From Acidovorax sp. 69 (GTDB taxonomy: Bacteria; Pseudomonadota; Gammaproteobacteria; Burkholderiales; Burkholderiaceae_C), in contig NZ_PGEP01000001.1 in assembly GCF_002797445.1 (NCBI RefSeq), positions 2,666,501 to 2,730,500 of the forward strand: a stretch of 64,000 bases of DNA. Direction: 5' to 3'. How positions within the stretch are numbered: position 1 is the first letter of the stretch; every line of letters begins with the position of its first letter. The translations under genes were made by a program, and so were the position numbers. A model generated the notes under the pieces. It was not told the origin of the DNA, ran no database searches, and was given only the letters and a program-made list of their open reading frames with translations. Shown piece by piece: positions 30,998-39,985 of this stretch.

Positions 30998-31921
30998 TCA
31001 CCCCCACAGTACGGACCGCATCGAGATCGAAGCCGACTGGTAGCCCGTATTGAAGAAACGCGGCATCTCACTGGCGTGCACCGCGCCCGCCGCGTAGAGC
31101 AGCGGCAAATAGTGCTCATGCGTGGGGTGTGCCTGTTTGGCCACCGCGCCCAGTTGCAGGAGGTTCTGCAACGCGCCCAACTGCCCTTTCTTGATCTGCT
31201 CTTGCACCACCGTGTCGAACTCTGTGGCCCAGTCATACGCCTCGTTGGCGGCCGTGCCACGGCGGGTGAGCCGAAGGTTGTGCACCACATTCCCGCTGCC
31301 CACGATGAGCACACCGCGTTCGCGCAGCCCTTTGAGCTGCTGACCCAGCGCGTAATGCTCCGCCGGGGCACGGCTGTAGTCCATGCTCAGCTGCATCACG
31401 GGGATATGCGCCTTGGGGAACATGGGTTTGAGCACCGACCAGGTGCCGTGGTCCAGGCCCCACTCGCCCTCGTCCACGCCCAGCGCACTTCCGGTGGCGG
31501 GCGATTTGAGTTCCTTGGCCAGGCTGCTGGCTACCAGGGGCGCGCCGGGTGCCGGGTACTGCTGGTCAAACAGCGCCTGCGGAAAACCGCCAAAGTCGTG
31601 GATCGTCTTGGGGTTGGCCATGCCCGTCAGCTGCCAGCCGTCACGTGTCAGCCAATGGGCCGATACGCACAGGATGAGCTGCGGTTGCGCGGTGCGGGCT
31701 GTCAACTCGGCCCCCAAGGCTTGCCAACTGCGGCGCCAGGCGTTGTCCTCAATGGCGTTCATGGGGCTGCCGTGGCCTACAAACAGCACCGGCATGCGGG
31801 GCGATGCTTTCAGCGCCTGCAACGCGGGCACAGTGGCGGCACTGCTCAAAGACGAGGTCATGAAGGCTCCCGGGAAGGCGGCCAGGCCCGTGAGTGCGGC
31901 CAAAGAGGTTCTGCGTTGCAT
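30998..31921 (-). CDS. DODA-type extradiol ring-opening dioxygenase (YgiD family)
   Basis: A 307-residue member of the class III extradiol dioxygenase/YgiD family. Seen: VLFVGHGSPMNAI with a metal-ligand histidine, ILCVSAHWLTRDGW, IHDFGGFPQALFDQQYPAPG, and LIVGSGNVVHNLR. YgiD of E. coli opens the ring of L-DOPA between carbons 4 and 5. Unusually, about 35 extra N-terminal residues resemble an export signal (twin arginine at residues 3-4, then ALTGLAAFPGAF), so it may be periplasmic. A start at Met43 would remove this. Confidence 0.85.
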   Translation of the reverse strand: MQRRTSLAALTGLAAFPGAFMTSSLSSAATVPALQALKASPRMPVLFVGHGSPMNAIEDNAWRRSWQALGAELTARTAQPQLILCVSAHWLTRDGWQLTGMANPKTIHDFGGFPQALFDQQYPAPGAPLVASSLAKELKSPATGSALGVDEGEWGLDHGTWSVLKPMFPKAHIPVMQLSMDYSRAPAEHYALGQQLKGLRERGVLIVGSGNVVHNLRLTRRGTAANEAYDWATEFDTVVQEQIKKGQLGALQNLLQLGAVAKQAHPTHEHYLPLLYAAGAVHASEMPRFFNTGYQSASISMRSVLWG

Positions 31922-32036
31922 GGGTCAGGTAGCGTAACAAATTATGTATAACGCAGGGAATGAGCCCGCGCGCCCCGTGAAGTTCCGGCGCCACGCGCTC
32001 CCGTCAAAACCACAACGCCGAGACAACCCCACACCC

Positions 32037-32927
32037 ATGACGACCACCCTGCCCCAGCCCCTGCGCAATGTCCGCGTTCTGAGCCTCGCTCTCAACCTGC
32101 CCGGCCCCGCCGCCCTGATGCGCTGTGCACGCATGGGCGCCGAATGCACCAAGCTCGAACCCCCACCGCCCGCCGGCTACCCCAGCGCCGATCCCATGGG
32201 CGTCTACAGCCCGGCCGCCTACGCCACGCTGCACCACGGCGTGCGTGTGGTGCATGCCCACCTCAAGACCGCCGAAGGCCAGGCCGCGCTGCACGAGGAG
32301 TTGGTCCGCACCGATGTGCTGATTACGTCGTTCCGTCCGTCAGCCCTGAACAAACTGGGCCTGGGCTGGGAGGCCCTGCAATCGAAATACCCGCGCCTTT
32401 CGCTGGTGCGCATCGTGGGGGCTGCCGCCGAACGGGCCGAAGAACCCGGCCACGACCTGACCTATTTGGCCGACGCGGGCCTGGTCACCGGCACCGACAT
32501 GCCTCCCACCTTGTATGCCGACATGGGCGGCGCGCTGATGGCGAGTGAAGCGGTGCTGCAAGCCCTGCTGGAACGCGCCCACACGGGCAGCGGCGTGTGC
32601 ATCGAAGTCGCTCTGGCCGATGCCGCTGCGTGGCTGGCCCAGCCACGCGACTGGGGCCTGACCACGCCCGAAGGCGATGTGGGTGGCAACCATGCAGGCT
32701 ACCGCATCTACCCCTGCGCCGATGGCCGCGTAGCCGTGGCCGCGCTGGAGCCGCACTTTGCCGCCAGCCTGTGCGCCGCTGCAGGCCTGCCCGCTTCAGG
32801 CGACCCACAGGTGCTGCGCACCCCCGCCACCCACGCGGCCGTGGCGGCGTTCTTGCGCACGCAGACGCGCGCACAGCTCGATGCGCTGGCCATGGCGCAG
32901 GACATTCCCTTGCACACTCTGGCCTGA
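32037..32927 (+). CDS. CoA transferase, CaiB/BaiF (class III) family
   Basis: A 296-residue protein with the N-terminal VRVLSLALNLPGPAALMRCARMGAECTKLEPP and the conserved region EEPGHDLTYLADAGLVTG, whose aspartate is the expected acyl-accepting residue. Class III enzymes move CoA between acids, or racemise 2-methylacyl-CoAs. It is shorter than the usual 360-400 residues and seems to lack part of the C-terminal region. The start at 32037 is chosen over an upstream extension to 31944. Substrate unknown. Confidence 0.85.
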   Translation: MTTTLPQPLRNVRVLSLALNLPGPAALMRCARMGAECTKLEPPPPAGYPSADPMGVYSPAAYATLHHGVRVVHAHLKTAEGQAALHEELVRTDVLITSFRPSALNKLGLGWEALQSKYPRLSLVRIVGAAAERAEEPGHDLTYLADAGLVTGTDMPPTLYADMGGALMASEAVLQALLERAHTGSGVCIEVALADAAAWLAQPRDWGLTTPEGDVGGNHAGYRIYPCADGRVAVAALEPHFAASLCAAAGLPASGDPQVLRTPATHAAVAAFLRTQTRAQLDALAMAQDIPLHTLA

Positions 32928-32943
32928 GAACCCCCTTTCACCG

Positions 32944-33663
32944 ATGCAGAAACAAGGCACCGTCATCCGCTGGGACGCCACCCGCGCCTTCGGTTTTATC
33001 CGTAGCCCCGGCACATCGGCCGATGTGTTCTTTCATGTGCGGGACTACCAGGGCGCTGCGGCGCCCCGCGAAGGTCTGGCCGTGATGTATGAAGAAATTC
33101 ATGTCGGCGGCAAAGGCCCCCGGGCGATGGCCGTGCAACCCACAGCGCAGCAAGGCGTCACCTCGCAGCCCCGTGCGCAGCCGCGATCAGCCCCAAGAAC
33201 CGCCCCTGCGTCGGGCTCACCAGCGCGCGGCGCCGCCACACAGAAGACCCTGCCACAGGCGCACCGCAGCCGCCGCCCCGCAGACTCCAGCGGCCCACCA
33301 ACCCCTGCGGGCCCCGCACTGGCGCTGATGCTGGGCTGGGTGGCGCTGCTGGCTTGGGGTCTGTGGGCTGGCCGACTTCCGCCTTGGGTGCTCGGGGCCG
33401 CAGTGGGGGTCAACCTGCTCACCTTTGTGGTGTACGCCATCGACAAAAGCGCTGCGCAAAACGGCCAATGGCGCACCAAAGAAAGCCACCTGCATTTGCT
33501 GAGCCTGGCAGGTGGCTGGCCGGGCGCCTGGTTTGCCCAGCAGTGGCTGCGGCACAAGTCCCGCAAGGTGGAGTTTCGCGCGGTCTACTGGGTCACCGTG
33601 GTAGCGCATTGCACGTTGCTCGGGGCCTGGCTGACCGGATGGCTCGCGCGGTGGCTGGCATAG
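32944..33663 (+). CDS. Cold-shock domain fused to DUF1294 membrane domain
   Basis: A 239-residue fusion. Residues 1-65 form a cold-shock/OB-fold domain (GTVIRWDATRAFGFIRSPG...DVFFHVRDY), followed by a basic Pro/Ala linker (about 66-120). The C-terminal DUF1294 domain has three to four membrane segments and the signature YAIDKSAAQNGQWRTKESHLHLLSLAGGWPGA (first part FVVYAIDKSAAQNGQWRTKE). It starts 16 bases after the CoA transferase gene. A nucleic-acid-binding domain on a membrane anchor is suggestive, but the role is unknown. Confidence 0.88.
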   Translation: MQKQGTVIRWDATRAFGFIRSPGTSADVFFHVRDYQGAAAPREGLAVMYEEIHVGGKGPRAMAVQPTAQQGVTSQPRAQPRSAPRTAPASGSPARGAATQKTLPQAHRSRRPADSSGPPTPAGPALALMLGWVALLAWGLWAGRLPPWVLGAAVGVNLLTFVVYAIDKSAAQNGQWRTKESHLHLLSLAGGWPGAWFAQQWLRHKSRKVEFRAVYWVTVVAHCTLLGAWLTGWLARWLA

Positions 33664-33687
33664 CAGTTTGCGGCCTTTTTATTCAAG

Positions 33688-33735
33688 TTTGATAGCTACA
33701 AACCCATTAAAAACAAGCGCTTTCAGCATTTTTAT
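33688..33735. repeat. Palindromic repeat copy after the DUF1294 gene
   Basis: GATAGCTACAAACC...ACAAGCGCTTTCAGCATTTTT. It shares both outer boxes with the copy at 10751-10800, but its left inner arm is degenerate. Confidence 0.75.
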
Positions 33736-33856
33736 GGAAATTTCAGGGTGAATTCAAACGAATCCATGTACTGACGCGGACAAGGCCCGCCGACCTACAC
33801 CGGGGATGCAGAAGAGGCGTTTCAATAGACCGTTCTGAAACACCTCAGGAGATGGC

Positions 33857-34321
33857 ATGAAGCCCCTCGTTCTTGACTCCACCATGACCAACCTGGGCGG
33901 CGTTTTCTACCCCACGGGCCATGTCTTCGCCCTCTTCCCCGACGAAGACTGCGTGCGGCAGGCAGCCACTGCACTCCACGCAGCAGGCCACCAGGGCGAA
34001 ACGGCTTACGCCAGCCCCGAAGTCATCCTGCAAGAGATCGTGCACACCCTGGGCACCGCCGATGCTCCCTTGCCATCCGTCGGTGCCGAGGGCGACATGG
34101 TGCGCCGCATTGCAGACCTGGCAGGCACCGGGCACCACGGCGTACTGATCGAGATGAACGACAAGGACACCACCACGGACACCCTTGTCGCCACCATTGG
34201 CCCCGAGGGTGCAGTGGCCGCCTTCTACTACCGCACGTTCATCATCGAAGACCTGATCAGCGAGCCCGCTGATGGCCCACTACAGTCCGTCGTGGTGGGC
34301 ACCCACGCAGCCCCTCTCTGA
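33857..34321 (+). CDS. Conserved hypothetical cytoplasmic protein
   Basis: A 154-residue soluble protein that I do not assign to a named family. It has no signal peptide or membrane segment and is mildly acidic. An N-terminal half rich in Ala/His (CVRQAATALHAAGHQGETAYA) suggests a ferredoxin-like alpha-beta fold of the kind seen in small regulatory domains. A good ribosome binding site (CAGGAGA, 33847-33853) precedes the ATG, and codon use matches the neighbours, so it is a real gene. It stands alone between a repeat copy and the structured leader of the GGDEF-EAL gene. Confidence 0.7.
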   Translation: MKPLVLDSTMTNLGGVFYPTGHVFALFPDEDCVRQAATALHAAGHQGETAYASPEVILQEIVHTLGTADAPLPSVGAEGDMVRRIADLAGTGHHGVLIEMNDKDTTTDTLVATIGPEGAVAAFYYRTFIIEDLISEPADGPLQSVVVGTHAAPL

Positions 34322-34698
34322 GCGGGCGGATTTGCCCTAGCAGGTTTGGCAGTCTTGCCCTGCATGGCACGTTCTGATGGATGACTGCCAGCTGCGCTAA
34401 GACCTGACAAACCAGAAAAAAAGATAGGTCCACGGCTCTGTCCAGCCTTTTGCGTCCCCCCACGAAGGCCATCCCCCACCCGGGCGCAGGGACTGCCAAA
34501 CTTTGCATGCGCGGGCGAATTGATCCCTATATAGTGGCTCGAACGCGTCGCACCACAGAATCAGCCGCCAATTCCAGAGCCACTCTGGAAGGCCCGCATG
34601 GACACTGGGTGCGGGCACACCAACGAAGAGGCGCCAGGCGAAGCCATCAGGGGCATCCAGAGCGCATGGCGGCTTGGCATGACGCGGAGGGCCCATTC
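34322..34698 (+). promoter_or_regulatory. 377-base gene-free leader with two adjacent hairpins before the GGDEF-EAL gene
   Basis: No gene is supported here. TTCCAGAG (34572-34579) and CTCTGGAA (34583-34590) form a perfect inverted repeat with a 3-base centre, and GCCCGCA (34592-34598) with TGCGGGC (34610-34616) form a second hairpin one base later. TATATA at 34528-34533 with TTGCAT 19 bases ahead is a weak promoter candidate that would place both hairpins in the 5' untranslated RNA. No known riboswitch class was recognised. Confidence 0.4.
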
Positions 34699-37221
34699 AT
34701 GGATGTGTTGCAGACAGTCGAGCGAAGACCCGTCTCACTGACGCTGCGGGTGACTTGGCCATTCATCACGATGGTGTTGCTGCTGGTGGCGTGTGCCTCT
34801 GCCAGCTTGTATGTCTTATCGACGGTGCGTGCCTTTGTCGCTGGCGAAAGCCTCTGGACCAAGGGCCAGAAAGACGCCATCTACTTCCTGGATCAATACG
34901 CCACCACCGGGTCGCCACAGGCCTTTGCCGGTTTCACCCGTGCCATGGAGATTCCGCTGGGCGACCACGCCGCACGACTGGCCCTGCAACCCGGTCAGGT
35001 TCAGACCGATGTGGCACGCGACGGCTTTCTGCGGGGCGGCAATCACCCCGATGACATTGACGGCCTGATCTGGTTGTTGCGCTATTTCGACCGCTTTGAC
35101 CTGGTCAAAAAGCCCGTAGACCAATGGCTGGTAGGCGACGAATACATCAATGCGCTGCGCGAGCTGTCGCACGAAATCCACCAGCACAACACCGCAGGCA
35201 CGGCAGATGCCCAAGCACGCGAGCGCTGGCAAACAACCATCCGCGAGATCAATGCAGGCGTCACCCCGGCTGCCCGAAACTTCAGCGACGCCCTGGGCGA
35301 AAGCTCGCGCCACATCGTGCTGCTGCTGATGTGGACCAACATGGGCATGGCCGTGATATTGATCATGCTGACCTTGTGGCACACCCACGGGCTGCTCGCA
35401 CAACGCCGCCGTGCCGAGCTGAACCTGGAGGCCGAGCGCGAGCAGGCGCGCACCACACTGACAGCCATTGGCGACGCCGTGGTAACAACCAATATGCACG
35501 GAGAGATCCTCTACATGAACCCTGCGGCAGAGGCGCTGCTGGCCCGCAGCGCCACGCAGGCCGCCGGGTTGCCACTGGCGCAACTGCTGGTTTTTGACGG
35601 CGAGGCACCTCCCTTGTCTGCGAATGCGCTGGTGCAAACCATCCTGCACAGCGGCAGCGCTACGACAGGCAACATCCATCGCACCCTGGTGCGCGCAGAC
35701 CAGACCATCGTTCCAGTCAAACTCGTAGGTTCGCCCATCCGGCATCAGGGGGCACTCACCGGCGCGGTGCTCGTACTGCACGACGTCACGCGCGAGCAGC
35801 ACTATGTGGAGCAGCTGTCATGGCAGGCCAGCCACGACGCGCTGACGGGCCTGGTCAACCGGCGCGAGTTCGAGCATCGGCTGGAAGCGCTGCTCGCACA
35901 GCCCCGCCCCGTGGGCCGCGAAGGTTCGCTGCTGTATGTGGACATGGACCAGTTCAAGCTCATCAACGACACCTGCGGCCACCAGGCGGGCGATGAGATG
36001 CTGCGCGAGGTCTGCCGCATGCTGCAAAGCCACCTGCGCGAGGGCGACACCCTCGCCCGCCTGGGCGGCGACGAATTCGGCATCCTGCTCAAGGACTGCC
36101 CCGCAGGCCCCTCGGCCCGCATTGCAGAGCAATTGCGGCAGGCGGGCCAGGAGCTGCGCCTGAACTGGGGTGACCAGCAGCTGCGCACCGGTCTCTCCAT
36201 CGGTATGGTGCAGCTCATCCCGGCACTCACCTCCATCCAGGAGGCCATGCGCGTGGCCGACATGGCCTGCTACCGCGCCAAGGAGAGTGGGCGCAACCGG
36301 GTGTTCATCTACCAGACGGAAGACATTGAAATGAGCCGCCGCGAAGGCGACATGGACTGGGTACGGCGGCTGCGCCTGGCTCTTGAGCACAACCAGTTTC
36401 AGCTGTACGCCCAGGCCATTGCCCCCTTGCAACCCGAGGGCGAAACCGGTCTGCACATGGAAGTGTTGCTGCGACTGCCTGAAGACGACGGACAGCTGAT
36501 TGCACCCGGCTGCTTTATCCCGGCGGCCGAACACTACGGGATGATGCCCTCCATCGACCGGTGGGTCATCCGGCACACACTGGAGGCCCTGGCGCAGCGC
36601 CAGAACCTGCCAGGCGTTAATACACCGGTGCACAGCTGCGCCATCAACCTCTCGGGCACCAGTCTGGGCGACGACAGCCTGCTCAAACTCATCCGCAGCG
36701 CGCTGACAGAGTCCGGGGTCGACCCCCGAGTACTGTGCTTCGAGATCACGGAAACCAGTGCCATATCTCACCTGCCCAATGCCGTGCGGTTGATGAAAGA
36801 ACTGCAGCAACTCGGTTGCCGCTTTGCACTGGACGATTTTGGCGCGGGGATGTCGTCGTTCAACTACCTCAAGCACCTGCCGGTGGACTACCTCAAGATC
36901 GACGGCAGCTTCGTCAAAGACATGCTGCAAGATGCCGGCAACCGCGCCATGGTGGAGATGATTCACCACATTGGGCAAGTGACGGGCAAACAGACCATTG
37001 CAGAGTTTGCAGAATCGCAGGCCATCGTGGACGCATTGCGGGGCATTGGCGTGAACTACGCGCAAGGCTATGCGCTGGCACGGCCGATACCGCTGGATGA
37101 CTATTTGGCCATGCAGCGCACACCACAACCGGGGCCTCCGGGGAGTGCGGACTCGGTGCAGGCGCCTCCTCGCGCCGGCCAACGTGGCGCCGGCCCTGAA
37201 ACCGGCGACGGCCCCCCATAG
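34699..37221 (+). CDS. Membrane PAS-GGDEF-EAL cyclic-di-GMP protein
   Basis: An 840-residue protein. Start ATG at 34699 is chosen for GGAGG eight bases ahead. Two membrane segments (about 17-42 and 205-233) enclose a periplasmic sensor region; a PAS domain (about 255-365) follows. The GGDEF domain is intact (LARLGGDEFGILL, residues 456-460; KLINDTCGHQAGDEML), so diguanylate cyclase activity is likely. The EAL domain has EVL (588-590) in place of EAL, yet keeps FEITETSAI, LDDFGAGMSSFNYLKHLPV and KIDGSFVKD. Such EVL variants can be active, so the net effect on c-di-GMP is open. Confidence 0.93.
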   Translation: MDVLQTVERRPVSLTLRVTWPFITMVLLLVACASASLYVLSTVRAFVAGESLWTKGQKDAIYFLDQYATTGSPQAFAGFTRAMEIPLGDHAARLALQPGQVQTDVARDGFLRGGNHPDDIDGLIWLLRYFDRFDLVKKPVDQWLVGDEYINALRELSHEIHQHNTAGTADAQARERWQTTIREINAGVTPAARNFSDALGESSRHIVLLLMWTNMGMAVILIMLTLWHTHGLLAQRRRAELNLEAEREQARTTLTAIGDAVVTTNMHGEILYMNPAAEALLARSATQAAGLPLAQLLVFDGEAPPLSANALVQTILHSGSATTGNIHRTLVRADQTIVPVKLVGSPIRHQGALTGAVLVLHDVTREQHYVEQLSWQASHDALTGLVNRREFEHRLEALLAQPRPVGREGSLLYVDMDQFKLINDTCGHQAGDEMLREVCRMLQSHLREGDTLARLGGDEFGILLKDCPAGPSARIAEQLRQAGQELRLNWGDQQLRTGLSIGMVQLIPALTSIQEAMRVADMACYRAKESGRNRVFIYQTEDIEMSRREGDMDWVRRLRLALEHNQFQLYAQAIAPLQPEGETGLHMEVLLRLPEDDGQLIAPGCFIPAAEHYGMMPSIDRWVIRHTLEALAQRQNLPGVNTPVHSCAINLSGTSLGDDSLLKLIRSALTESGVDPRVLCFEITETSAISHLPNAVRLMKELQQLGCRFALDDFGAGMSSFNYLKHLPVDYLKIDGSFVKDMLQDAGNRAMVEMIHHIGQVTGKQTIAEFAESQAIVDALRGIGVNYAQGYALARPIPLDDYLAMQRTPQPGPPGSADSVQAPPRAGQRGAGPETGDGPP

Positions 37222-37382
37222 GGATGCCCTGCATAACGCCCTGTGGTCTTTGGTAGCCCGGACCCGGGCGGTCTACTGCGTTGCTTTTTTTGCCAATAGC
37301 GCGGCTGATGGCTGCAAAAGACGCCTTCTAGCCCCTCCCGATCCGCGCTACCACCGGCTCACAAGGGTTACACAGGAAAGCC

Positions 37383-39803
37383 CTAGCGCGCCTTCTTGAA
37401 ACCCTTGCCCGCTGCGGGCTTGGCGGATGCCCCGGTGACTCTCGGTGGCAAACCCGTGTGCTGCGTCAGAATGCGGCCCTTTTGCGGCTGGGACGACTTG
37501 ATCGGCGCAGCCGCAACCGGCTTGCTCGCCCCCACGGGGGTGGAGTTTTTGCGCCGCGCGCTCTGATAACCGCCGTCCGTCAGGGGCTGGAAGGTCGGTA
37601 TCAGGTGGTGCTTGCCATTGCCGATCAAATCGGCCCGGCCCATGGCCTTGAGCGCATCACGCAGCAACGGCCAGTTGTTGGGGTCGTGGTAGCGCAAGAA
37701 GGCCTTGTGCAGGCGGCGGCGCTTTTCACCGCGCACGATGTCTACCGACTCCTCATCCGTGTCGCGCATCTCGCGGCGCACGCGGGTCAGCGTGTTGCGG
37801 CCCGAGTGGTACATGGCCGTGGCCGTGGCCATGGGGCTCGGGTAGAAGGTCTGCACCTGGTCGGCCCGAAAGCCATTCTTCTTGAGCCAGATGGCGAGGT
37901 TCATCATGTCCTCGTCGCTGGTCCCAGGGTGTGCTGCGATGAAGTACGGGATCAGGAACTGCTTCTTGCCCGCCTCTTCGCTGAACTTCTCAAACAGTTG
38001 CTTGAACTTGTCGTAGTTGCCGATGCCCGGCTTCATCATCTTGGTGAGCGGGCCTGATTCGGTGTGCTCGGGGGCAATCTTGAGATAACCGCCGACATGG
38101 TGCTGGACCAGCTCCTTGACGTATTCGGGGCTCTTGATGGCCAGGTCGTAGCGCAGACCCGATCCGATCAGGATTTTCTTGATGCCCTTCAAGGCACGTC
38201 CACGGCGGTAGATCTTGATGAGCGGGCCGTGGTCAGTGGTCAGGTTCTGGCAAATGCCGGGGTACACGCAGCTCGGTTTGCGGCAGGCGGCTTCGATCTC
38301 TGGCGAGCGGCAGCCCAGGCGGTACATATTGGCCGTGGGGCCACCCAGGTCGCTGATGGTGCCGGTGAAGCCCTTGACCTTGTCGCGGATGTCCTCGATC
38401 TCCTGGATGATCGAATCCTCGGAGCGGCTCTGGATGATGCGCCCTTCATGTTCGGTGATGGAGCAGAAGGTACAGCCACCAAAACACCCACGCATGATGT
38501 TGATGGAGAAGCGAATCATCTCCCACGCAGGGATCTTGGTGACACCGTCGTGGCTGCCGTTCTCGTCGGCGTAGCTGGGGTGCGGGCCGCGCGCATACGG
38601 CAGGTCGAACACATAGTCCATCTCGGCCGTGGTGAGCGGAATGGGGGGCGGATTGAGCCACACATCGCGCGCGGTCACACCCTCGCCATGCGCCTGCACC
38701 ATGGCGCGGGCGTTGCCAGGGTTGGTCTCCAGATGCATCACGCGGTTGGCGTGGGCATAAAGCACTGGGTCGCTTTTGACCTGCTCGTAGCTAGGCAGGC
38801 GGATCACCGTTTTGTCGCGCGGGGGCACCTTGAGCTTGGCCTTGAGTGCCGGGTTGGCGACAAACAGCATGGGCTGAATGGCAGGGTTGGGCTCAGCTGT
38901 CTTAAGGTCTTTTTGGCCACCAGCGCTTGAGCCGCCTTTGCTACCAGCTACAAAATCAGGAGCATCATCCTTGCTGCAGGTGCTGCCTTGGGCTGCAGCC
39001 TGCTCACTGGTCGTCATGTAGGGGTTGATGTGGGCCTCAACACGGCCGGGTTCGTCCACGCTGGTGGAGTCGATCTCAAACCAGTCTTTGCCGCTCTCAT
39101 CGTCTGGGCGACGCACAAAAGCCGTGCCGCGCACATCGGTGATTTTTTCCACCGGCTCGCGTGCAGCCAGGCGGTGGGCCACCTCGACCAGGGCTCGCTC
39201 GGCGTTACCGTACAGCAGCAGGTCGCACTTGGCGTCCACCACAATGCTGCGGCGTACCTTGTCACTCCAGTAGTCGTAATGCGCGATACGGCGCAAGCTG
39301 CCCTCAATGCCGCCCAGGATGATGGGCACGTCCTTGAAGGCCTCGCGGCAGCGCTGGCTGTAAACGATGGCGGCACGGTCAGGGCGCTTGCCACCGATGT
39401 CGCCCGGGGTGTAGGCATCGTCGCTGCGGATCTTGCGGTCAGCGGTGTACCGGTTGATCATCGAGTCCATGTTGCCCGCCGTCACGCCCCAGAATAGGTT
39501 GGGCTTGCCCAGCACCTTGAACGGGTCGGCGCTTTGCCAGTCAGGCTGGGCGATGATGCCCACGCGAAAGCCCTGCGCCTCCAGCGTGCGGCCGATCACC
39601 GCCATGCCGAAGCTTGGGTGATCCACATACGCATCGCCAGTCACCAGGATGATGTCGCAGCTGTCCCAGCCCAGTTTCTCCATCTCGGCGCGGCTCATCG
39701 GCAAGAACGGGGCCGTGCCAAAGCGTTTGGCCCAGTACGGACGGTAGCTGGTCAAAGGCTTTGCGGCGCGCGCAAAAAAGGAGACGTCAACGGGGGCGTT
39801 CAT
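37383..39803 (-). CDS. YgiQ family radical SAM protein
   Basis: An 806-residue protein with an N-terminal B12-binding-like domain and a radical SAM core whose cluster motif is CFGGCTFC (C-X3-C-X2-C) in [21 protein letters not shown] (shown in part). YgiQ proteins are widespread but of uncertain reaction. The C-terminus is long, basic and low in complexity, as is common. A palindromic repeat copy supplies residues about 278-300 ([19 protein letters not shown]), a linker between the two main domains. Confidence 0.92.
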   Translation of the reverse strand: MNAPVDVSFFARAAKPLTSYRPYWAKRFGTAPFLPMSRAEMEKLGWDSCDIILVTGDAYVDHPSFGMAVIGRTLEAQGFRVGIIAQPDWQSADPFKVLGKPNLFWGVTAGNMDSMINRYTADRKIRSDDAYTPGDIGGKRPDRAAIVYSQRCREAFKDVPIILGGIEGSLRRIAHYDYWSDKVRRSIVVDAKCDLLLYGNAERALVEVAHRLAAREPVEKITDVRGTAFVRRPDDESGKDWFEIDSTSVDEPGRVEAHINPYMTTSEQAAAQGSTCSKDDAPDFVAGSKGGSSAGGQKDLKTAEPNPAIQPMLFVANPALKAKLKVPPRDKTVIRLPSYEQVKSDPVLYAHANRVMHLETNPGNARAMVQAHGEGVTARDVWLNPPPIPLTTAEMDYVFDLPYARGPHPSYADENGSHDGVTKIPAWEMIRFSINIMRGCFGGCTFCSITEHEGRIIQSRSEDSIIQEIEDIRDKVKGFTGTISDLGGPTANMYRLGCRSPEIEAACRKPSCVYPGICQNLTTDHGPLIKIYRRGRALKGIKKILIGSGLRYDLAIKSPEYVKELVQHHVGGYLKIAPEHTESGPLTKMMKPGIGNYDKFKQLFEKFSEEAGKKQFLIPYFIAAHPGTSDEDMMNLAIWLKKNGFRADQVQTFYPSPMATATAMYHSGRNTLTRVRREMRDTDEESVDIVRGEKRRRLHKAFLRYHDPNNWPLLRDALKAMGRADLIGNGKHHLIPTFQPLTDGGYQSARRKNSTPVGASKPVAAAPIKSSQPQKGRILTQHTGLPPRVTGASAKPAAGKGFKKAR
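38907..38974. repeat. Palindromic repeat copy inside the ygiQ-like gene
   Basis: Contains TTTTTGGCCACCAGCGCTTGA and CTACCAGCTACAAAATCAG (the first string trimmed: box CCAGCGCTTGA). Outer and inner boxes match the intergenic copies at 30917 and 50804. It is in frame and codes for a Gly/Ser-rich linker. Confidence 0.7.
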
Positions 39804-39961
39804 GCAATGGGGGTCGCGGCCACCCCGTGTGCGATGGGGTCTCGTGGGGCGCGGCTGTGGTGATTAACCCGTGATTTTACGTTGGCAGGCGATTTTTGTC
39901 GCCTTGAGGTCACTTGTCCCTCACTCCTGCAGGCTTGATAGAGATCCAACATATACTTGCT

Positions 39962-39985
39962 TTTGTCAATTAATTAAATGACAAA
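39962..39985. promoter_or_regulatory. Palindromic operator over the start of the MarR-GNAT gene
   Basis: TTTGTCA (39962-39968) and TGACAAA (39979-39985) are perfect inverted arms 10 bases apart, and GC follows on both sides (9 of 10 bases match). The right arm covers the ATG at 39978. A fitting autoregulatory site for the MarR-type protein encoded just downstream. Confidence 0.65.

Noticed and set aside
34397..34696. Minus-strand frame of 99 codons in the gap before the GGDEF-EAL gene
   Set aside because: Trp-rich, no ribosome binding site, and it spans the two hairpins; treated as non-coding.
36460..36468. EVL variant as proof of a dead phosphodiesterase domain
   Set aside because: All other EAL-domain motifs remain and EVL proteins can be active, so inactivity cannot be claimed.
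37222..37382. Terminator between the GGDEF-EAL and ygiQ-like genes
   Set aside because: A CCCGGACCCGGG core is present, but the T-run lies too far away to form a credible intrinsic terminator.
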